A stretch of 64,000 nt of DNA from Holophagae bacterium (GTDB lineage: Bacteria > Acidobacteriota > Holophagae > Acanthopleuribacterales > Acanthopleuribacteraceae): the NCBI GenBank assembly GCA_030429565.1, contig JAUIFE010000008.1, positions 248,001 to 312,000 of the forward strand, given 5' to 3'. Positions 60,895 through 64,000 of the stretch are shown one piece after another. Each line of letters starts with the position of its first letter. Position 1 is the first letter of the stretch. Both the position numbers and the translations under genes were made by a program. The notes below the pieces were generated by a model. The model made no database searches. It was not told the origin of the DNA and saw nothing but the letters and a program-made list of their open reading frames with translations.

Positions 60895-63294
60895 ATGGGT
60901 CCCATTATCGCAGTTGCGCTGATAGGGTTAGCGATCATGTTGGTCGGTACCCTGATCATTGCGCTCAAGTTCTATCACAAGGTACCCCAGGGCCGCGCCA
61001 TGATCTGTACCGGTCAAGGCAAAACGCGCGTGTCGTTCTCGGGGATGTGGGTGGTGCCGGTCTTCCACAAGCTGGAAGTCATGGACATTTCGGTCAAACG
61101 ACTCGAAATTGAACGGACCGCCAACAACGGTTTGATTTGTAAGGACAACATTCGCGCCGACATTAAGGTCGCTTTCTTCGTGGGCGTTAACCAACGTCAA
61201 GAAGACGTGCTCGATGTCGCCAAAAACATTGGCACCACGCGCGCTTCCAACAATGAAACGCTTTACGAATTGTTCGACGCCTTGTTTTCGGAAGCGCTCA
61301 AGTCGGTTGGTAAACGCTTTGAGTTCGTCGACCTTTACAACGAACGCAAAGAGTTCAAAGAAGCCATTTTGCAAACCATCGGCCAAGATCTCAACGGCTA
61401 CCACCTCAAGGACGTGGCCATTGACTATTTGGAACAAACCGATATCAAGCAACTGGATCCCAACAACATCCTCGATGCCGAGGGTATCAAAAAGATCACC
61501 GAGCTGACCTCGCGCCAAGCGATTTTGGCCAACCAAATTGATCGTGAACGCGAGAAAACGCTCAAACAACAAAACGTGGAAGCGGAAGAAGCGATCCTCG
61601 AAATGGACCGCCAGTTGACCGAGGCCAAGGAACGTCAATCACGTGAAGTGTCTGAGATTAAAGCACGTGAAGCCTCTCAGGTGGTTTCGGTACAGCAAGA
61701 AGAACGTCGCAAAGCCGAGAAATCGCGGATTGAGGCCGACGAAGAGATTCGCGTTGCCACCGAGAACATGGAACGCCAGGTCATCGTTGCGCAAAAGAAC
61801 AAAGCGCGTACCGAAAAAGTTGAGGATGAACGGGTTGAAAAAGACCGTCAGCTTGAGGTCATCGAACGCGAACGCATTGTCACCTTGACCAACATCGAAA
61901 AAGAGAAGGCGGTTGAGGAAGAGAAGAAAAACATCCAGGACGTGATTCGCGAACGGGTTGCCGTGCAAAAAGCGGTAGTTATCGAAGAAGAACGCATCAA
62001 AGATACTCAGGCCTTCGCTGAAGCGGACCGGACCAAAAAAGTTGCGATTACGCAGGCCCAGCGCGAAGCCGAGGAACTGCGGGTACGCGAAGTGGTGACC
62101 GCGCAGGCTGCCAAGGAAGCGGCGGCGTTTGAAGCCGAACAGCGGGTCATCGAAGCCGACGCGCAAATGAAAACCGCCGACAAAAACGCCGAAGCGCGCA
62201 AGGTTCTGGCCGAAGCGAAAGCCAAAGAAGAAGCGACCATGGGTCTGGCTGAAGCACAGGTGATTGAAGCCAAAGCCGAAGCGATTCGCATTGAAGGCGA
62301 AGCGCAAGCCCATGTGACCTTGAAACGGGCCGAAGCCGAGGCCAAAGGTGTGGAAGCGCGGGCCGAGGCGTCGCGCAAAGACGGCGAAGCCAAAGCGTCC
62401 GTTCTCGCCACCCAGGGCAGTGCCGAAGCCAAGGTTATCGAAGAGAAAGCCGCCGCTGAAGCACGTGGTTTGCAGGCGCAAGCCGAAGCCAAAGCCAAAA
62501 TGGGCGAAGCCGATGCCTCCGTCATCGAACGCAAGTTGGCCGCCGAAGCCACCGGCATTGCCGCCAAAGGCGACGCCGAAGCCGGCGTGTTGCGCAAACG
62601 CTACCAAGCCGACGCCGAAGGCGAAGAGCTCAAAGGCACGGCCGATGCCGCCGTCTTGGCCAAGCGCGCCCGTGCCGAAGCCGAAGGTATGGAAGCCAAA
62701 GCCGCCGCCCGCGCCAAAGAGGGCGAGGCCGAAGCCGAAGTTCTGGCCCGCCGCTTTAGCGCCGAAGCCTCCGGTATTAAAGAAAAAGCCGAGGCTATGA
62801 AGTTGTTCGACGACGTCGGCCGCGCCCACGAAGAGTTCAAGTTGCGTTTGGAGCAAGAGCGTTTGCTGCAATTGGCGCAAATCGAAGCCGACCGCGCGAT
62901 TGCCCGCGAGCAAGCAGCCGTGGTTCGCGACGGCCTCAAGTCCGCCAAGATCGAGATTGTCGGTGGCGAGTCGATGTTCTTCGACCGCATCATGAACTCG
63001 GTCAGCAAAGGCAAAAGCGTCGACCGCATCGTTGGTTCCAGCGAAGTCTTGTCCGACATCAAAAACACCTTCTTCAACGGCGATGCCGAGCATTTCCAGG
63101 AGAGCTTGCGCAAGTTCGTCGGCCAATTCGGCTTGAAGAGCGAGGACGTCAAGAATCTGACCATCTCGGCCTTACTCTACAAAATGATGAATCAAACCAA
63201 CGACGGCAAAGTCAAAGGCACCCTTTCGCAGATTCTCGGCATGGCCGAAAAGCTCGGTTTGGGTGATAAAGACGCCGGCATGTTTGATCTCTAA
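60895..63294 (+). CDS. Flotillin-like SPFH protein (YqiK type)
   Basis: A 799-residue protein. One N-terminal helix (AVALIGLAIMLVGTLIIAL), then the SPFH/band 7 domain (VPQGRAMICTGQGKTRVSF, VKRLEIERTANNGLICKDN, IRADIKVAFFVGVNQRQED). A very long coiled-coil region (about 230-660) is rich in Glu/Ala repeats (AEAKAKEEATMGLAEAQV and similar). The C-terminal domain (about 680-799, SGVS-like VGGESMFFDRIMNSVSKGKS) matches YqiK/flotillin ends. It is longer than usual flotillins (about 500-570), mainly in the coiled coil. It forms membrane microdomains; the YqiJ-like partner is upstream and a putative ATPase gene is downstream. GGAGG precedes ATG 60895. Confidence 0.9.
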   Translation: MGPIIAVALIGLAIMLVGTLIIALKFYHKVPQGRAMICTGQGKTRVSFSGMWVVPVFHKLEVMDISVKRLEIERTANNGLICKDNIRADIKVAFFVGVNQRQEDVLDVAKNIGTTRASNNETLYELFDALFSEALKSVGKRFEFVDLYNERKEFKEAILQTIGQDLNGYHLKDVAIDYLEQTDIKQLDPNNILDAEGIKKITELTSRQAILANQIDREREKTLKQQNVEAEEAILEMDRQLTEAKERQSREVSEIKAREASQVVSVQQEERRKAEKSRIEADEEIRVATENMERQVIVAQKNKARTEKVEDERVEKDRQLEVIERERIVTLTNIEKEKAVEEEKKNIQDVIRERVAVQKAVVIEEERIKDTQAFAEADRTKKVAITQAQREAEELRVREVVTAQAAKEAAAFEAEQRVIEADAQMKTADKNAEARKVLAEAKAKEEATMGLAEAQVIEAKAEAIRIEGEAQAHVTLKRAEAEAKGVEARAEASRKDGEAKASVLATQGSAEAKVIEEKAAAEARGLQAQAEAKAKMGEADASVIERKLAAEATGIAAKGDAEAGVLRKRYQADAEGEELKGTADAAVLAKRARAEAEGMEAKAAARAKEGEAEAEVLARRFSAEASGIKEKAEAMKLFDDVGRAHEEFKLRLEQERLLQLAQIEADRAIAREQAAVVRDGLKSAKIEIVGGESMFFDRIMNSVSKGKSVDRIVGSSEVLSDIKNTFFNGDAEHFQESLRKFVGQFGLKSEDVKNLTISALLYKMMNQTNDGKVKGTLSQILGMAEKLGLGDKDAGMFDL

Positions 63295-63339
63295 GCCCAC
63301 CTAACGACGGTCCTTGTGGCCGTCACCTCCCGTGTTTTT

Positions 63340-63372
63340 CCGCGACCCGTTTGGTCGGGTCGCGGCTTTTTC
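63340..63372 (+). terminator. Terminator or attenuator after the flotillin gene
   Basis: CCGCGACCCG (63340-63349) pairs with CGGGTCGCGG (63356-63365), followed by CTTTTTCC. It lies between the flotillin and ATPase genes, so it may reduce downstream transcription. Confidence 0.75.
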
Positions 63373-63437
63373 CCTGTCCCTAACAGCGGCGCCGTCACGG
63401 ACCGAAATCCCCGTGCCGCCGAAGAAAGGATCGAATC

Positions 63438-64000
63438 ATGAGCGAACCCGCCCAAACGCCCGGCACCAATGTCAAATTGGAAGAAGGCACCTACGAAATT
63501 ATTCGCGGTCGTTTACAGCAGCAGGGCAGCCAATTACGTGAGCGCCTCGGCCAATTGAACCAGGCCCGCAAGGACGTGTTCGGCACCATTGAAAGCACGC
63601 TGATCGGTAACGAGCGCATCTCGACCGACAACAACTGTGTGCCGCGCGACATGATTGCGCTCGGCCCTTACCTGTTGCTTGGCTACAACGTGCAACTGGG
63701 CTTGCGTTCTGAGACCCACCTTAAAGATGTGTTTGCGGTGTACACCCGCGACGAAAACGGGTTTCACAGCCAAGCGCTCAGCCTGATCGAAGACAGCCAG
63801 TTTGAAACCGATTTTCGCAACCTCTACAAGTACTATAAAAAGACCTATTTCTCTAAATTTATGGTGATCGGCCCGCATTTGTTCATGAAGTTTCGCGTGG
63901 GTCAGAATCCCAAAGATTTCAAAACCTTCAAGTGGTTTATGCAGGACGACGGCGGCCTCAAATACGTCGACAACCGCAGCGATCACGAGTTTAAATTTCC
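63438..64000 (+). CDS. N-terminal part of a large protein resembling the DNA repair ATPase family
   Basis: The frame is open to the window end (187 codons visible). It reads GTNVKLEEGTYEIIRGRLQQ, then LRERLGQLNQARKDVFGTIE, NNCVPRDMIALGPYLLLGYN and VQLGLRSETHLKDVFAVYTR. This N-terminal pattern resembles very large proteins annotated as DNA repair ATPases; the ATPase part itself would lie beyond the window, so the name is tentative. AAGGA precedes ATG 63438. Its position after YqiJ and YqiK genes suggests a three-gene unit. Confidence 0.6.
   Translation, partial: MSEPAQTPGTNVKLEEGTYEIIRGRLQQQGSQLRERLGQLNQARKDVFGTIESTLIGNERISTDNNCVPRDMIALGPYLLLGYNVQLGLRSETHLKDVFAVYTRDENGFHSQALSLIEDSQFETDFRNLYKYYKKTYFSKFMVIGPHLFMKFRVGQNPKDFKTFKWFMQDDGGLKYVDNRSDHEFKF

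Noticed and set aside
62150..62780. Repetitive GAAGCC-rich DNA that could look like a repeat array
   Set aside because: It is coding sequence for the Glu/Ala coiled coil of the flotillin; units are irregular, so neither CRISPR nor a mobile repeat.
61639..63126. 495-codon antisense frame over the flotillin gene
   Set aside because: Phe/Gly/Leu-rich product mirroring the Glu/Ala coiled coil on the other strand; a composition shadow.

Overview
The window is a bacterial chromosome segment with moderate GC and dense genes on both strands. It contains no rRNA, tRNA, CRISPR array or intact mobile element that I could recognise. The likely source is a Gram-negative Acidobacteriota-type organism, possibly near Holophagae/Acanthopleuribacter. 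This is inferred from two large TonB-dependent receptors with N-terminal carboxypeptidase-regulatory-like domains, secreted six-bladed beta-propeller proteins, TPR membrane proteins, FFLEELY-type proteins, an IPTL-CTERM protein and a LysW-dependent amino-acid pathway. Taxonomy is an inference, not something read directly.

Layout, left end to 17.4 kb: a truncated secreted protein, a CsgG-like secretory protein with a zinc-type dehydrogenase, a membrane Fe-S oxidoreductase of the heterodisulfide-reductase type, a J-domain protein, a UbiA-like membrane protein, a GAF-like/proline-rich protein, ttcA behind a perfect FNR-type palindrome, a TonB receptor with a large secreted beta-helix partner (Pho-box-like repeats upstream), then tsaB and ltaE.

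17.8-36 kb is more accessory. It holds a beta-propeller protein and a three-gene minus-strand RNA-repair cluster (methyltransferase, ATP-dependent RNA ligase, HD-Pnk end-healing enzyme). Next come an O-antigen-ligase-like protein and a secreted protein with two GH26-like domains, followed by a 1.5 kb non-coding stretch with two LacI-type operators. A HigB-HigA-SecB toxin-antitoxin-chaperone module follows, with a frameshifted toxin and a visible promoter/operator. The stretch ends with a three-gene glycosyltransferase operon, an FFLEELY-type protein and a PhoD-like phosphatase.

36.9-47.8 kb: a second TonB receptor, a hotdog thioesterase, a 975-residue TPR membrane protein, a second J-domain protein, a second beta-propeller protein, a small charged protein and an ACT-domain regulator-like protein.

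47.9-52.8 kb is the lysW-lysX-lysY-GATase-lysZ-lysJ operon, the most interesting part of the window. LysW is the carrier protein for lysine (or arginine) synthesis and is normally charged on a C-terminal glutamate. Here it ends in glutamine, and the operon carries an extra class II (N-terminal cysteine) glutamine amidotransferase. This suggests a Pup-like deamidation step that would activate the carrier. LysK, the releasing enzyme, is not in the window.

53-64 kb: a DUF4377/IPTL-CTERM protein, a secreted PI-PLC/C-type-lectin/PPC fusion, a second FFLEELY-type protein, a diguanylate cyclase, a metallophosphatase and a YqiJ-YqiK (flotillin) pair. The pair is followed by the start of a large protein that resembles the so-called DNA repair ATPase family, cut by the window end.
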